Source: Thalassospira sp.
Lineage (GTDB): Bacteria; Pseudomonadota; Alphaproteobacteria; Rhodospirillales; Thalassospiraceae
Direction: 5' to 3'
Assembly (NCBI RefSeq): GCF_002709775.1
Contig: NZ_PAQR01000011.1
Coordinates: 101,306 to 165,305, forward strand
Length of the DNA stretch: 64,000 nucleotides
The notes under the pieces are model-generated. The model made no database searches. It was not told the DNA's origin and saw only the letters and a program-made list of their open reading frames with translations. Made by a program: the position numbers and the translations under genes. The first letter of the stretch is position 1. The number at the start of each line of letters is the position of its first letter. Below, piece after piece: positions 9,258 through 18,388 of this stretch.

Positions 9258-10294
9258 TGAGTGACGTGCGTATTCTGGCCGATGATTTTACCGGTGCCCT
9301 TGACGCAGCAGCCCCGTTTGCATCCCCGGATGCACCCGTAAAACTGGTCTTGTCGCGCGATGTGGCCAGTGGAGCCAAACTTACGATCAGCAGTGAAAGC
9401 CGTGACTTGCCTGTCGCTGAAAGCAGTGCTGCAGTTGACCGGGCCTATCATCTGCTTGGTGGGGACGCGGCCGGGGCGACGCGGGATGCGACGAAGCCGA
9501 CTATCTGGTTTAAAAAGGTCGATAGTGTACTTCGCGGCAATTCGATTTCCGAAACCATCGAGATGATGCGTCACGGCAAGTTTTCCGCCTGCATCTTTGC
9601 GCCAGCCTTTCCTGAAATGGGACGGCGTACCCGCGATGGCATGCATGAAGTCCGCGATGGGGAAAATTGGGGGCCAGCATCGGTTCACGATCTGCGCGCG
9701 GCCTTTGCCGAGCAGGGTGTTGATGCCAGTATTTTCTCTGACGACTGTCCCGTTGAGGGTGTTGTCATTGGCAATGCGCTTGCGCAGTCCGATCTTGATG
9801 TTCTGGTCGCGCGGTGCCGTGATCTGCCAAATGTGCTGTGGGCCGGAAGCCGCGGTCTGGCGCAGGCATTGATGCCGGAATTCAAAAGTCAGTCCCAACC
9901 GCGTTTGTCGGTCATCATTGCCGGAACCGCACATTCGGTGACCCGCAAGCAGGTGGCAAATGCCGTTACCAAAGGACTTGGCAAGCTTGAAGATGGTCCT
10001 GTCCTGCTTGATCCCGTTCCGACGGCAAAGGATGCAGCGGCAACGACGGCTGCATTGATGCGTGATGTTCCCAACCTGTCCGTGCGACCAGGCACCGGGC
10101 TTATGGTGATTGGCGGCGATACCCTGTCAGCCGTGCTTGCCGCCAGCAAGGCGGAAACGATGGCCTGTCTTGGTGAAATTGCACCGGGTTTGCCGGTGTC
10201 GCGTATTTTGGGCGGGCAGTTCGACGGGGTTGAGGTTGTTACAAAGTCGGGCGGCTTTGGTGATGACGCCCTGCTTGAACGGCTAATGGGGTGA
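9257..10294 (+). CDS. compact four-carbon acid-sugar kinase (DUF1537), D-threonate kinase-like
   Basis: A 345-residue DUF1537 kinase, expected to phosphorylate a C4 (or related) sugar acid at the terminal hydroxyl so that the PdxA2-type enzyme can act on it. Seen: ADDFTGALDAAAPF at the N terminus, KKVDSVLRGN near 90-100, SRGLAQAL near 200, GGDTLSAVL in the C-terminal nucleotide-binding domain and the terminal KSGGFGDD. Both ends are intact although the protein is some 70-90 residues shorter than most family members and than the second DUF1537 kinase in this window. It overlaps the DeoR stop by one base. The context of PdxA2-like and KdgT-like genes resembles known D-threonate operons; the substrate is inferred. 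Confidence 0.85.
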   Translation: MSDVRILADDFTGALDAAAPFASPDAPVKLVLSRDVASGAKLTISSESRDLPVAESSAAVDRAYHLLGGDAAGATRDATKPTIWFKKVDSVLRGNSISETIEMMRHGKFSACIFAPAFPEMGRRTRDGMHEVRDGENWGPASVHDLRAAFAEQGVDASIFSDDCPVEGVVIGNALAQSDLDVLVARCRDLPNVLWAGSRGLAQALMPEFKSQSQPRLSVIIAGTAHSVTRKQVANAVTKGLGKLEDGPVLLDPVPTAKDAAATTAALMRDVPNLSVRPGTGLMVIGGDTLSAVLAASKAETMACLGEIAPGLPVSRILGGQFDGVEVVTKSGGFGDDALLERLMG

Positions 10295-10305
10295 TCTCCA
10301 GAACG

Positions 10306-10342
10306 AAAAAGAAAAGGCCCGGTGCGGGGTAACACCGGGCCT
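10306..10342 (-). terminator. intrinsic terminator between kinase and ohr
   Basis: AGGCCCGGTG pairs with CACCGGGCCT (arms 10315-10324 and 10333-10342). On the minus strand the stem is followed by TTTTCTTTTTCG, so it terminates the ohr transcript. On the plus strand it lacks a good U tract but may also help end the kinase mRNA. Confidence 0.8.
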
Positions 10343-10398
10343 GAAATTGCCGGTCAGCAGTTTGGGGGGGAGCTGACCAGCAGGGGGGAGCTTGTGCT

Positions 10399-10824
10399 TT
10401 ATGCGATCACGGACGCAACATCGACATTGCCGCGTGTCGCATTCGAATACGGGCAGATCTTGTGGGCTTCTTCGACGAGTTTTTCAGCCTCGGCCTTGTC
10501 AAGGCCCGGAAGCGAAACCTTGAGCGTCACGGCAAGGCCAAAGCCGCCTTCATCGCGCGGGCCGATCCCGACTTCGGCCGTGACCGAAACATCATTGGGG
10601 ACCTTCGGGCCGCCCTGGGATGACACGAATTTCATCGCACCGATAAAGCAGGCCGAATAGCCCATGGCAAACAGCTGCTCGGGGTTATTGCCGTCCCCGC
10701 CTGCGCCGCCAAGTTCCTTTGGCGTGGTCAGCTTGACATCGAGCGAGCCGTCATCGGTTTTCGCCCGGCCATCACGGCCGCCGGTGGCAGAAGCGCTTGC
10801 GGTATATTTTACATCAACAGACAT
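10399..10824 (-). CDS. ohr: organic hydroperoxide resistance protein Ohr
   Basis: A 141-residue cytoplasmic thiol peroxidase of the OsmC/Ohr family that reduces organic and fatty-acid hydroperoxides. The two catalytic cysteines are visible: C59 in YSACF and C124 in KICPYSNATRGN, as are R19 and E49, which fit the active-site pair of Ohr. ATG 10824 is preferred over the longer open frame because it gives the family-typical start (MSVDVKYTA). It lies downstream of the secreted esterase gene on the same strand and near a divergent OhrR-type regulator, matching the known organisation of peroxide defence. Confidence 0.95.
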   Translation of the reverse strand: MSVDVKYTASASATGGRDGRAKTDDGSLDVKLTTPKELGGAGGDGNNPEQLFAMGYSACFIGAMKFVSSQGGPKVPNDVSVTAEVGIGPRDEGGFGLAVTLKVSLPGLDKAEAEKLVEEAHKICPYSNATRGNVDVASVIA

Positions 10825-10946
10825 GGTTTCATCCTTTGTTTGAACGTTGGTTCGACTTGGTGAGAACCCGGCTGCGATACCTTCATATGTCGCCGGGGGT
10901 GAGCAGGTGTAAGAGCACCTGCCCGAAAGAGGGTGAAAGTTTTGTG

Positions 10947-11978
10947 TCACTCGCCATGCAAGGCATTGCGCAGATACTGACCAGCTTGGGCGATTGCGCC
11001 TTTGGCAGCCGGGGTGTCGGCAAGGGCATTGAGCATGACAAAGTCATGGATTGTGCCGTTGTAGCGGGTGACCGTGACATCAACGCCAGCCTGGCTGAGT
11101 TTGCGGGCATAGGCTTCGCCTTCATCTCGCAGCACGTCATTTTCTGCGGTGATCACAAGGGCAGGCGCCTGTCCGGCAAGCTGTTCGGCACTTGCGTGGA
11201 TCGGGGTTATTTTCGGATCCTTACGATCAGCGCCTTCGGGCAGGTACTGGTTCCAGAACCATTCCATCGCAGGTTCGGTCAACCACGGTCCATTGGCAAA
11301 TTCGGTGTAGGATCCGTTGTCAAAATCAGCATCGGTTACCGGGTAGAATAGTACCTGGGCCGTGATTTCCGGGCCGTTGCGTTCTTTTGCCAGAAGCGAG
11401 ACCACCGCGGTCATGTTGCCGCCCACACTGTCACCGGCAATCGCCAGACGGGTCGGGTCAACATTAAGCTGTTCACTGTGATCAGCAACGTATCGGGTGA
11501 CAGCATAATCCTGTTCGATCGCAATCGGATAGCGGGCCTCGGGCGAGCGTTCGTAATCAACAAACACCAAGGCCGCATTGGCACGTACGGAAAGCTCGCG
11601 TACCAGACGATCATGGGTGCCAGTATCGCCCATCACCCAGCCTGCGCCGTGGAAGTAAACGATCACGGGAAGGCGTTCGGTATTGCCTGCCGGGCGGATG
11701 ATGCGAACTTTGGTTTCACCGGTCGGTCCGACCGCAAAGACGGTGTCAGTGATATCAACGGCCGGCTTGGCAGCCTCGCCGGACTGCGCACCTGACAGAA
11801 CATTGCGTGCTTCGGGCGGGGTCAGGGTATAGATGGCCGGACCGCCGGATGCCTCAAGCACATTAATGAAGTTCTGGGTTGCGGGTTCAAGAACCGGGTT
11901 TGCGAATGCTGCAGTGCTAGCCAGCGAGGTGGACAATGCGAGTGCCGCAGCTGCAACTTTGGATTTGAATGTGGTCAT
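10947..11978 (-). CDS. exported alpha/beta hydrolase (HSL-type esterase/lipase)
   Basis: A 343-residue hydrolase with an N-terminal signal peptide (KSKVAAAALALSTSL, likely cleavage after A26 in AFA). The hormone-sensitive-lipase-type oxyanion motif reads HGAGW (110-114), the nucleophile elbow GDSVGG has S184, and acidic and His partners are present in ENDVLRDE and TIHDF. The predicted product acts in the periplasm or outside the cell on ester substrates. ATG 11978 is chosen because it starts a complete signal peptide. It is transcribed divergently from the MarR/OhrR gene across a region holding two operator-like palindromes, so peroxide-responsive control together with ohr is likely. The substrate is unknown. 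Confidence 0.87.
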   Translation of the reverse strand: MTTFKSKVAAAALALSTSLASTAAFANPVLEPATQNFINVLEASGGPAIYTLTPPEARNVLSGAQSGEAAKPAVDITDTVFAVGPTGETKVRIIRPAGNTERLPVIVYFHGAGWVMGDTGTHDRLVRELSVRANAALVFVDYERSPEARYPIAIEQDYAVTRYVADHSEQLNVDPTRLAIAGDSVGGNMTAVVSLLAKERNGPEITAQVLFYPVTDADFDNGSYTEFANGPWLTEPAMEWFWNQYLPEGADRKDPKITPIHASAEQLAGQAPALVITAENDVLRDEGEAYARKLSQAGVDVTVTRYNGTIHDFVMLNALADTPAAKGAIAQAGQYLRNALHGE

Positions 11979-12048
11979 CGGTCTTATCCTTTGCTGGGCC
12001 GTCCGATGGGGCGGCGTTGTGTTTTGATGAATTATGTATCGCACACAA

Positions 12049-12068
12049 TTAAATCGTGTACGATATAA
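12049..12068. promoter_or_regulatory. operator-like palindrome 1 for the OhrR-type regulator
   Basis: TTAAATCGTGTACGATATAA is a 20-base inverted repeat with one mismatch and closely matches the perfect copy 58 bases away. Its place between the divergent esterase and OhrR genes, and its AT-rich arms, fit a MarR/OhrR binding site. The regulator assignment is inference. Confidence 0.7.
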
Positions 12069-12106
12069 ATATATGAAACGCAGCCATGCAATAAAATCGT
12101 TTGATA

Positions 12107-12126
12107 TTAAATCGTGCGCGATTTAA
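12107..12126. promoter_or_regulatory. operator-like palindrome 2 for the OhrR-type regulator
   Basis: TTAAATCGTGCGCGATTTAA has perfect 8-base arms around a 4-base centre and is the twin of the site at 12049. Centre-to-centre spacing is 58 bases. Two near-identical sites in a 288-base divergent region suggest that each controls one promoter. Confidence 0.75.
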
Positions 12127-12266
12127 TTTATCCGGCTTTGAAATTTTCAGGCCAGGTTGCGTGAGCCTGTTTCACGAATTATGGTTTGGCATAGAACTGT
12201 TGGTTTTCGGGTGGTTTGGTCCCGATGACGCCCCCGAAAATGCCCCAAGGATCAAGGACCCACCCG

Positions 12267-12725
12267 ATGGCAGACGCCCCGAAAGAAGACCTGCTTCAGC
12301 TTGAAAAACTTCTGTGCTTTTCGGTTTATTCGGCAAGCCATGCCTTTAACCGCATCTATAAGCCGCTTCTGGATGAGCTTGGTCTGACCTATCCGCAATA
12401 TCTGGTGATGGTATCCCTGTGGCAGGAAGATAATCAGTCAGTGCGCAGCATCGGCGAGAAGATGTATCTGGAATCAAGCACGCTGACGCCCCTTCTGAAA
12501 CGGCTGGAGGCTGCTGATCTTGTGTCGCGTAAACGCGATCCAAAGGATGAACGGTCCGTGCGGGTCAGCTTGACCGAGGCGGGTGCCGCCCTTCGCACGA
12601 AGGCCGAAAAGATCCCGACCTGTATTCTCGAAGCCACCGGACTTGATCTTGAAACGGCCAAACGCCTGCATCGCGATTTGCGCTCGATGCGCAATCATCT
12701 TGAGGCGAGCGCTGTGAAGGGGTGA
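12267..12725 (+). CDS. ohrR: MarR-family organic-peroxide sensor, 2-Cys OhrR type
   Basis: A 152-residue winged-helix repressor. The OhrR-specific redox cysteine is present at C17 (EKLLCFSVYSASHAFNR) and a second cysteine, C119, lies where 2-Cys OhrR proteins have their resolving residue. Central tyrosines in TYPQY fit the peroxide pocket, and the wing reads RKRDPKDERSVRV. The family represses ohr and releases DNA when C17 is oxidised by organic peroxide. ATG 12267 is chosen for its AAGGAC-like upstream sequence and canonical N terminus. It is divergent from the esterase and ohr genes, with paired palindromes between. Confidence 0.9.
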   Translation: MADAPKEDLLQLEKLLCFSVYSASHAFNRIYKPLLDELGLTYPQYLVMVSLWQEDNQSVRSIGEKMYLESSTLTPLLKRLEAADLVSRKRDPKDERSVRVSLTEAGAALRTKAEKIPTCILEATGLDLETAKRLHRDLRSMRNHLEASAVKG

Positions 12726-12731
12726 CCCAGC

Positions 12732-13157
12732 TCAGGAGTTCGTCTTTTTGCGATCAAGATGGTAGGTCAGCGCCCAGCCAAGCGCTGTTTTGATTGCTGG
12801 TTCGGGCAAGGGGTGATCAAGCGGCAGGATAATCGCACGGTTGCCTTCGGTGGCAAGATCGGCCGAAAGCAGGCTACGGGTGCGATCAATCAGATCGGTT
12901 TTGCAGTCAAAAAAGATCATCACCTGATCAGGTGTTTGGGGTTTCCAGTCAGCCCGGATGGTAGTGCCTGATCCCGATTTCGGCCGCCAGGCCGGTTCAC
13001 CCCATTTGAGGCTTTCTGTCACCGGACCGACCCCATCGATTTCGCCAGCCAGTTCAAAGACCCAGTCGCGGATCGACATCAATGCCCGTCGGGCCGCAGC
13101 CGGGCAGGCATTGAACTTGGCCGCAACCTCGGGGCTGGCGAAATCACCTGATCCCAT
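12732..13157 (-). CDS. DUF1801 (YdhG/CyaY-like fold) protein
   Basis: A 141-residue soluble protein of the DUF1801 family, recognisable from the pattern of helix (AAARRALMSIRDWVFE), then ESLKWGEPAW, then a beta-rich half with MIFFDCKTDL. The function of the family is unknown; the fold is similar to frataxin. Its start codon overlaps the MAPEG stop (shared bases at 13157), so the two genes are translationally coupled. Confidence 0.8.
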   Translation of the reverse strand: MGSGDFASPEVAAKFNACPAAARRALMSIRDWVFELAGEIDGVGPVTESLKWGEPAWRPKSGSGTTIRADWKPQTPDQVMIFFDCKTDLIDRTRSLLSADLATEGNRAIILPLDHPLPEPAIKTALGWALTYHLDRKKTNS

Positions 13158-13564
13158 TACATGCCCGCAGCACTGAGATTGCCAAAGGACTGGATCAGCA
13201 GCCAGACACCACAGACCGCAAGCGTGATGTGCTGCATGACCATGGCGGGCGCGATGATCCGTTTGGACCGTTTGAGTGTGCCAATCGCATGCAAAAGCCG
13301 ACTTGCAATCAAAATGGCCGCAACAATCCAGATAATATCAGAGGTCGCAAGGATCGCCTCGATGGCAAGAATCAAAAGAACGCAAAGTGGTGCATTCTCA
13401 ACGAAATTGCCGTGCGCCCGAATACGCCGGCGCAGGGTGTTGTCATCACCATCGCCGCTCAGCACCCCGACCTGGGCGCGCCGGACAGAGACCATCAGGC
13501 TAAGCCCGGTCAGCATCAAAACAAAAACGGCGGTGATGCAGATGGTTACAGGAAGTGGCAGCAT
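13157..13564 (-). CDS. MAPEG-family membrane protein
   Basis: A 135-residue protein with four hydrophobic segments and the MAPEG signature RIRAHGNFVENAP after the first helix. MAPEG members include microsomal glutathione transferases that detoxify lipid peroxides; the bacterial activity here is not known. ATG 13564 is preferred over a TTG at 13591. It lies immediately upstream of, and overlaps, the DUF1801 gene. Its position near the Ohr module may be incidental. Confidence 0.85.
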   Translation of the reverse strand: MLPLPVTICITAVFVLMLTGLSLMVSVRRAQVGVLSGDGDDNTLRRRIRAHGNFVENAPLCVLLILAIEAILATSDIIWIVAAILIASRLLHAIGTLKRSKRIIAPAMVMQHITLAVCGVWLLIQSFGNLSAAGM

Positions 13565-13635
13565 TGAACGGTTCCCGAATTGTTGGGGCAAATTGTAATT
13601 GGCAAAGGTAATTCAATCACTGAATGATGTGGGGA

Positions 13636-13675
13636 TCAAACAAAAGGACGACACCAGAAACGATGCCGTCCTTTG
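13636..13675 (-). terminator. intrinsic terminator of the chemoreceptor gene
   Basis: Arms AAAGGACG (13643-13650) and CGTCCTTT (13667-13674) pair perfectly. On the minus strand the stem is followed by TTTTGTTTG, about 30 bases after the chemoreceptor stop. Confidence 0.7.
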
Positions 13676-13703
13676 TGATGTGTTATTTGAACTTCCCGAA
13701 AGC

Positions 13704-15779
13704 CTAGATGTTCCGCAGGCGATCAAGGAAGTTTCTGACCTGTTCATCAAGATTGCGGGCTTCTTGTGCGAGTTGGGTCGCCCCGGCCTGCACGTTTGAC
13801 GCCGCTTCACCGGTTTCCTGGGATGTGTTGCGGACAATCCCGATAGAGGATGAAACTTCGTTGGTACCAGCTGCTGCCTGTTGGACGTTGCTGGAAATTT
13901 CGGCGGTGGCAGCGCCTTGCTCCTCGACTGCCGAGGCAATGGCTGTCGCGATCTCGTTGATGTTGGAAATCGTTTCCGTCACCTTTTCGATGGCACCAAC
14001 CGTATTCTGGGTTTCCGACTGGATCGACCCGATCTGTTGGGCAATGTCGTCGGTTGCCTTGGCTGTCTGCGTGGCAAGGTTTTTGACTTCCTGTGCCACA
14101 ACGGCAAAGCCTTTACCTGCTTCGCCTGCGCGGGCAGCCTCGATTGTGGCGTTGAGCGCAAGCAGGTTGGTTTGGGCAGCGATGTCGTTAATCAGGCTGA
14201 CGACTTCGCCAATACGATCGGCGGCCTCGGCAAGGCCGGTGACCATCGCATTGGCGCGCGATGCTTCCTCGACGGCTGTGGAGGATATGTCGGACGATTT
14301 TGCCACTTGGGAGCTGATTTCCTGAATGGAGGCGGAAAGTTCCTCAGTCGCGGATGCCACTGTCTGGACATTGGCACTGGCTTCGTCGGCGGCGGCTGCG
14401 ACAACAACGGCCTGTTCGGAGCTTTCATCTGCGGCCCGGCGCATCTGGCGCGATACGCTTTCCATATTTTCCGAACTATCGGAAACATTGACCACGATGG
14501 ACCCAACCGACTTTTCAAACTCGTCGGCCATCTGCAGGCGGGCGCGATTGCGTGCTTCGCTTGCCTTCTGCTCGGCTTCAAGCTTTTCACGTTCGGCCTT
14601 TTGCATGCCGGCCGAGGCCTCCTTGAAGGCCTCAAGCGCCTTGGCAATGGCACCAATTTCGTCGTTTCGTTTCAGATAGGGGATCGATACGTCGAAATTA
14701 CCACTCTGCAGATGATCAATCACGCCCGCGACACGGGTCATCGGGCGGGAAACAAGGCTTCTGGTCGACAGAAGAACCACGGCAATCACGATGGCAAGCA
14801 GGATGATCCCGCCGATTAGCGTGGTGTTGCGCAAGCTTTCTGCAGGCGCATAAACCGTATTATGCGGGACATTGACGACAACGCCCCACTGGTTGGGATA
14901 GCCGGCGATCTCGACAGGGACAATCATGTGCAACATCTCGTCGTCATCGACCCGCGTCGGATTGCCGCTTTTCATTGCGTCAAGAATTGCCGCCTGCACG
15001 GTGTTATCAGCACTCAGCGTCGTACCACGGATTTCCGGGTCCTCATGGGCAACCCATGTGCCCTGGGCCGAGACCAGGTTGACTGTTCCGGTTCCGAACG
15101 GGGTCAATTCGGCAAAGCGTTCCGAAAGCGCATTCAGTTCAAGGTCGACGCCAAGAACCCCCAGAAAATCGCCAGCGGGATTCTGGACGGGATAGACGAA
15201 CGAGGTCAGGACCACATCGCGCCCCTGAATGTCATAGGTAATGGCGTCGGTGACATAGGGCTGATTGGTATCGCGCGGGGCGGTGTAATACTCGTTGATT
15301 TCGGGGTTATCGAGGCCGGTCAGGTGATAGGGCGTGATGCCTTCGCCAAAATTGTAATAGTAGGTAACGTACTGACCGCTGCCATCGCCAAACGGTTCGC
15401 CTTCGTCCTTATAGTCGGCATCCTTGCCATCAAGGGCATTGGGCTCGAACCCGGACCAGGCCCCGGCAAGGGTCGGATTGTCGATCAGGGTACGATTGAG
15501 AATTTCGTTATAGGCCTTGCGATCAACGCCGCCTTGATCGCGGATGGCGCGAAACGCGCCGGCAAGATTTTTGGCGACCCTCATGCCGCTATTGAGAACA
15601 CTACCAGCCTGTTCCGCGTGATGGTTTGCAACCGCGCGCGCCTCACCAACGGTGAGTTCTTCGGTGGTCTGGTTTGTCTGAAGCGTTTGAAGCGAGATGC
15701 CCGCAATGAGGCAGATGGCAATTGCCAAGGCGCTGACAAATGTAAGTTTTGCGCCAAGTGACAGAGAGGAGAAGTTCAT
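13704..15779 (-). CDS. methyl-accepting chemotaxis protein with periplasmic Cache sensor
   Basis: A 691-residue inner-membrane chemoreceptor. Order: TM1 (about 10-30), a large periplasmic double-Cache-like sensor (about 40-310, with [16 protein letters not shown] and [15 protein letters not shown]), TM2 (about 320-342), HAMP (about 343-395), and a cytoplasmic four-helix signalling domain with the hairpin region [20 protein letters not shown]. No CheR/CheB-tethering pentapeptide is seen at the C terminus (FLDRLRNI). ATG 15779 directly precedes TM1 and has GAGGAG upstream. It is a single gene with its own terminator. The ligand is unknown; Cache receptors commonly sense amino acids or carboxylates. 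Confidence 0.92.
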   Translation of the reverse strand: MNFSSLSLGAKLTFVSALAIAICLIAGISLQTLQTNQTTEELTVGEARAVANHHAEQAGSVLNSGMRVAKNLAGAFRAIRDQGGVDRKAYNEILNRTLIDNPTLAGAWSGFEPNALDGKDADYKDEGEPFGDGSGQYVTYYYNFGEGITPYHLTGLDNPEINEYYTAPRDTNQPYVTDAITYDIQGRDVVLTSFVYPVQNPAGDFLGVLGVDLELNALSERFAELTPFGTGTVNLVSAQGTWVAHEDPEIRGTTLSADNTVQAAILDAMKSGNPTRVDDDEMLHMIVPVEIAGYPNQWGVVVNVPHNTVYAPAESLRNTTLIGGIILLAIVIAVVLLSTRSLVSRPMTRVAGVIDHLQSGNFDVSIPYLKRNDEIGAIAKALEAFKEASAGMQKAEREKLEAEQKASEARNRARLQMADEFEKSVGSIVVNVSDSSENMESVSRQMRRAADESSEQAVVVAAAADEASANVQTVASATEELSASIQEISSQVAKSSDISSTAVEEASRANAMVTGLAEAADRIGEVVSLINDIAAQTNLLALNATIEAARAGEAGKGFAVVAQEVKNLATQTAKATDDIAQQIGSIQSETQNTVGAIEKVTETISNINEIATAIASAVEEQGAATAEISSNVQQAAAGTNEVSSSIGIVRNTSQETGEAASNVQAGATQLAQEARNLDEQVRNFLDRLRNI

Positions 15780-15944
15780 TCGGCTGTCCTTCTGACCTAT
15801 GCGTTCGAGGAGTAAAACGCATTTTGACAAAGCACCAGCCAACTCAATGGCTTGGTGGGGCAAACAGGCACGGCACGTCAAAGTGCTATTCTAAAGTAGA
15901 ATATCCTGTAAGGAAAGCGCCTCAGAAGGTTTCGATTGTGAAAA

Positions 15945-18383
15945 TTAAAATACTCGAGACTTGCCAATCACCGGGGCAAAGACTTCGTCGGCGGGGATAG
16001 GTTTGCCAAACAGGAAGCCCTGTAATTCGATGCCGGGCACGGCGCGCAGGAATTCATACTGCTTTTTGGTTTCGACCCCTTCGGCGGTGATCTGAAGGCT
16101 CAGCGCATCGGCCATGGCGAGCATGGCGGTGATCAGGGCAACATCGTCACTGTTGCCCGGCAGGCCTTTGACAAAGGCGCGGTCAATCTTGATGCGGCTG
16201 ATCGGAAGGCTTTTGATCGACCGCAGGCAGGAATAACCCGTGCCGAAATCATCAATCGCCAGCGATACCCCGACCGCGCGCAAATCATGCAGGGTCTGGA
16301 TCATGCTGACTTCGTCCTGGATCATGCTTTCGGTGACCTCGATTTCAAGGTCCTCGGCCGGAAGGCCTGCCATGGCCAGTTCATGGGCAACCGTATCGGC
16401 AAAGCCCGGTTGTTGCATCTGGCGCACCGAAACATTGACCGCCATGCGAAGCTTTTGACCATGTTCATCCTGCCAGCGGCGCGCCTGACGGCAGGCTTCA
16501 CCCAGAACCCAGTCGCCGATTTCCAGAATAAGTCCGCTTTTTTCCGCAATTGGGATGATTTCATGCGGGCCGACAAGACCTTGTGTCGGATGGTTCCAAC
16601 GCAGCAACGCCTCGACCCCGACCATATCGCCACTCGCACCATCAATTTGCGGCTGGTAATGCAAAACGAGTTCTTCGTTTTCAAGACCGCGCCGTAATTC
16701 AAGGGAGCGGGTCATGTAATGGGTGGCATTGGCCGTCATTTCCGGTTCATAGAGCGCACAGGTCCGCCGACCGCGGTCCTTGGCGGCGTACATCGCGGTA
16801 TCGGCAAGGCGGATCAGGTCGTGCGATGAATGACCGTGGATCGGATAAAGCGATATGCCGATACTGGCCGAAATATTCATCTCATGGCCGCTGATATAGA
16901 ACGGGCGTTGCAATTCCTGAATAATCTTCTGCGCCAGATTGGCGGCCGCCGTTTCATTGGGGATGTTTTCGCGAATGATCAGGAATTCGTCACCGCCCAG
17001 CCGCGAGATGGTATCGGTGCGTTCGGTAATGCCCTTGATCCGGGTTGCGGCAATCAGAATGACCTGATCACCAGCAGCATGACCGAGCGTGTCATTGATC
17101 GTTTTGAAATTATCAATATCAAGAAACAGGCAGGCAACCATGGTGCCGCTGGGCTCGCACCGTTCAATTGCGCGGTTCAGGCGGTCGGTCGCAAGCAAGC
17201 GGTTGGGCAGGCTGGTGAGCCCGTCATACTGGGCAAGATAGTGCAATTCCTGTTCGGCCTGCCGGATGGCGGTACGGTCCGAGACGATCATCACAAAGTG
17301 GGTCAGTTCGTTTTCTTCGTTTTCAACAGCGATCACCTGCAGGGCCAGCGAGATCGGATTGCCCTTCGCATTGCGGGTATCAAGATCGCGGTGCCAGTGA
17401 CGGCGTGCGCCGACGCCAGCGAACAGTTCCTGAAAGAACTCGGCGGGATGTTCGTTGGGCGAGAAGAAGTAGGGGGGCTTTTGCAGGGTGTTTTGTTCTG
17501 TATCGCCCGTGATCCGGTAATAGGCCTTGTTGGCGTTGGTGACGTTGAGTTCCGGATCAAGGATCAGAATGCCGTCCTGGGTGGTTTCAAACACGGTCAT
17601 CGCTTCGCGCAGCTTGTCCTGCGTCAGGCGTTGATCGGTGATGTCCTGCATCATGCCGATGATGCGCCGTGATCCGGTGCGTTCATCGCCGAACGATTTC
17701 CCGCGTGCCCGAAGCCAGCGATAATTCTGATCGAGATCAAGACTGCGGAAAACGACGTCATAAAATTCGCCATGGGCAACTGCATAGGCAAAGGCCTTAT
17801 GCACCATGTCGCGGTCTTCAGATGCAACACGTTCAAGAAACGCATCCCAGCTTTCGGTGACGGTTTCGGCATCCTGATTAAGATCGAAATTGCCAAGACC
17901 GGTGCAGTGCATCTGACGCGTGCCGACATCAATTTCCCAGCAGCTCATCTGTGCAGCGGTCATGGCAAGAGATAGACGGTGCTGACTTTCCGACAGGGCA
18001 CGCTCGGCCGTGCGCCGTTCAAGTGCCATCTGGATGGTGGCATGCAATTCGCGATCGGAAAACGGTTTGATCAGATAGCCATAGGGGCGGGTCTTTTGCG
18101 CGCGCGCCAAGGTTGCGTCTTCGGAATGGGCCGAAAGATATATGACCGGGATCATCAGATTTTCCGGGATACCCGCCGCCGTTTCAATGCCGTCAATATC
18201 ACCGTCAATCCGGATATCCATCAGGATGATGTCAGGCGGATCTTCGTTGATTGCGGCCAGCGCATCCTCGCCGCGGGTATGGGCGCTTGTGCGTTCGTAT
18301 CCCAGTTTTTCGAGCTGCTTGCGCAGATGTAGCGCAATAATGCGCTCGTCCTCGACAATCATGACATGGACAGGATGGGGCAT
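15945..18383 (-). CDS. REC-PAS-PAS-GGDEF-EAL response regulator, cyclic-di-GMP turnover
   Basis: An 812-residue cytoplasmic regulator. Order: receiver domain (1-125; phospho-acceptor D56 in LMDIRID, K in IKPFSD), two PAS/PAC modules (about 130-380), diguanylate cyclase (RLGGDEF near 461, intact) and EAL phosphodiesterase (VEALLRW near 590, with DDFGTGYSCL and a VETKKQ region later). Both catalytic signatures look complete, so either activity, or a switch between them, is possible. It starts 5 bases after the stop of the HWE-type histidine kinase, which is the probable phosphodonor. It likely couples an environmental signal to motility or biofilm state. Confidence 0.92.
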   Translation of the reverse strand: MPHPVHVMIVEDERIIALHLRKQLEKLGYERTSAHTRGEDALAAINEDPPDIILMDIRIDGDIDGIETAAGIPENLMIPVIYLSAHSEDATLARAQKTRPYGYLIKPFSDRELHATIQMALERRTAERALSESQHRLSLAMTAAQMSCWEIDVGTRQMHCTGLGNFDLNQDAETVTESWDAFLERVASEDRDMVHKAFAYAVAHGEFYDVVFRSLDLDQNYRWLRARGKSFGDERTGSRRIIGMMQDITDQRLTQDKLREAMTVFETTQDGILILDPELNVTNANKAYYRITGDTEQNTLQKPPYFFSPNEHPAEFFQELFAGVGARRHWHRDLDTRNAKGNPISLALQVIAVENEENELTHFVMIVSDRTAIRQAEQELHYLAQYDGLTSLPNRLLATDRLNRAIERCEPSGTMVACLFLDIDNFKTINDTLGHAAGDQVILIAATRIKGITERTDTISRLGGDEFLIIRENIPNETAAANLAQKIIQELQRPFYISGHEMNISASIGISLYPIHGHSSHDLIRLADTAMYAAKDRGRRTCALYEPEMTANATHYMTRSLELRRGLENEELVLHYQPQIDGASGDMVGVEALLRWNHPTQGLVGPHEIIPIAEKSGLILEIGDWVLGEACRQARRWQDEHGQKLRMAVNVSVRQMQQPGFADTVAHELAMAGLPAEDLEIEVTESMIQDEVSMIQTLHDLRAVGVSLAIDDFGTGYSCLRSIKSLPISRIKIDRAFVKGLPGNSDDVALITAMLAMADALSLQITAEGVETKKQYEFLRAVPGIELQGFLFGKPIPADEVFAPVIGKSRVF

Positions 18384-18388
18384 CGCGT

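Noticed and set aside
9257..10294. The short DUF1537 kinase considered as a truncated pseudogene
   Set aside because: N-terminal ADDFTG, central GLA and C-terminal SGGFG motifs are all present in one frame with a coupled start, so it looks like a complete compact form.
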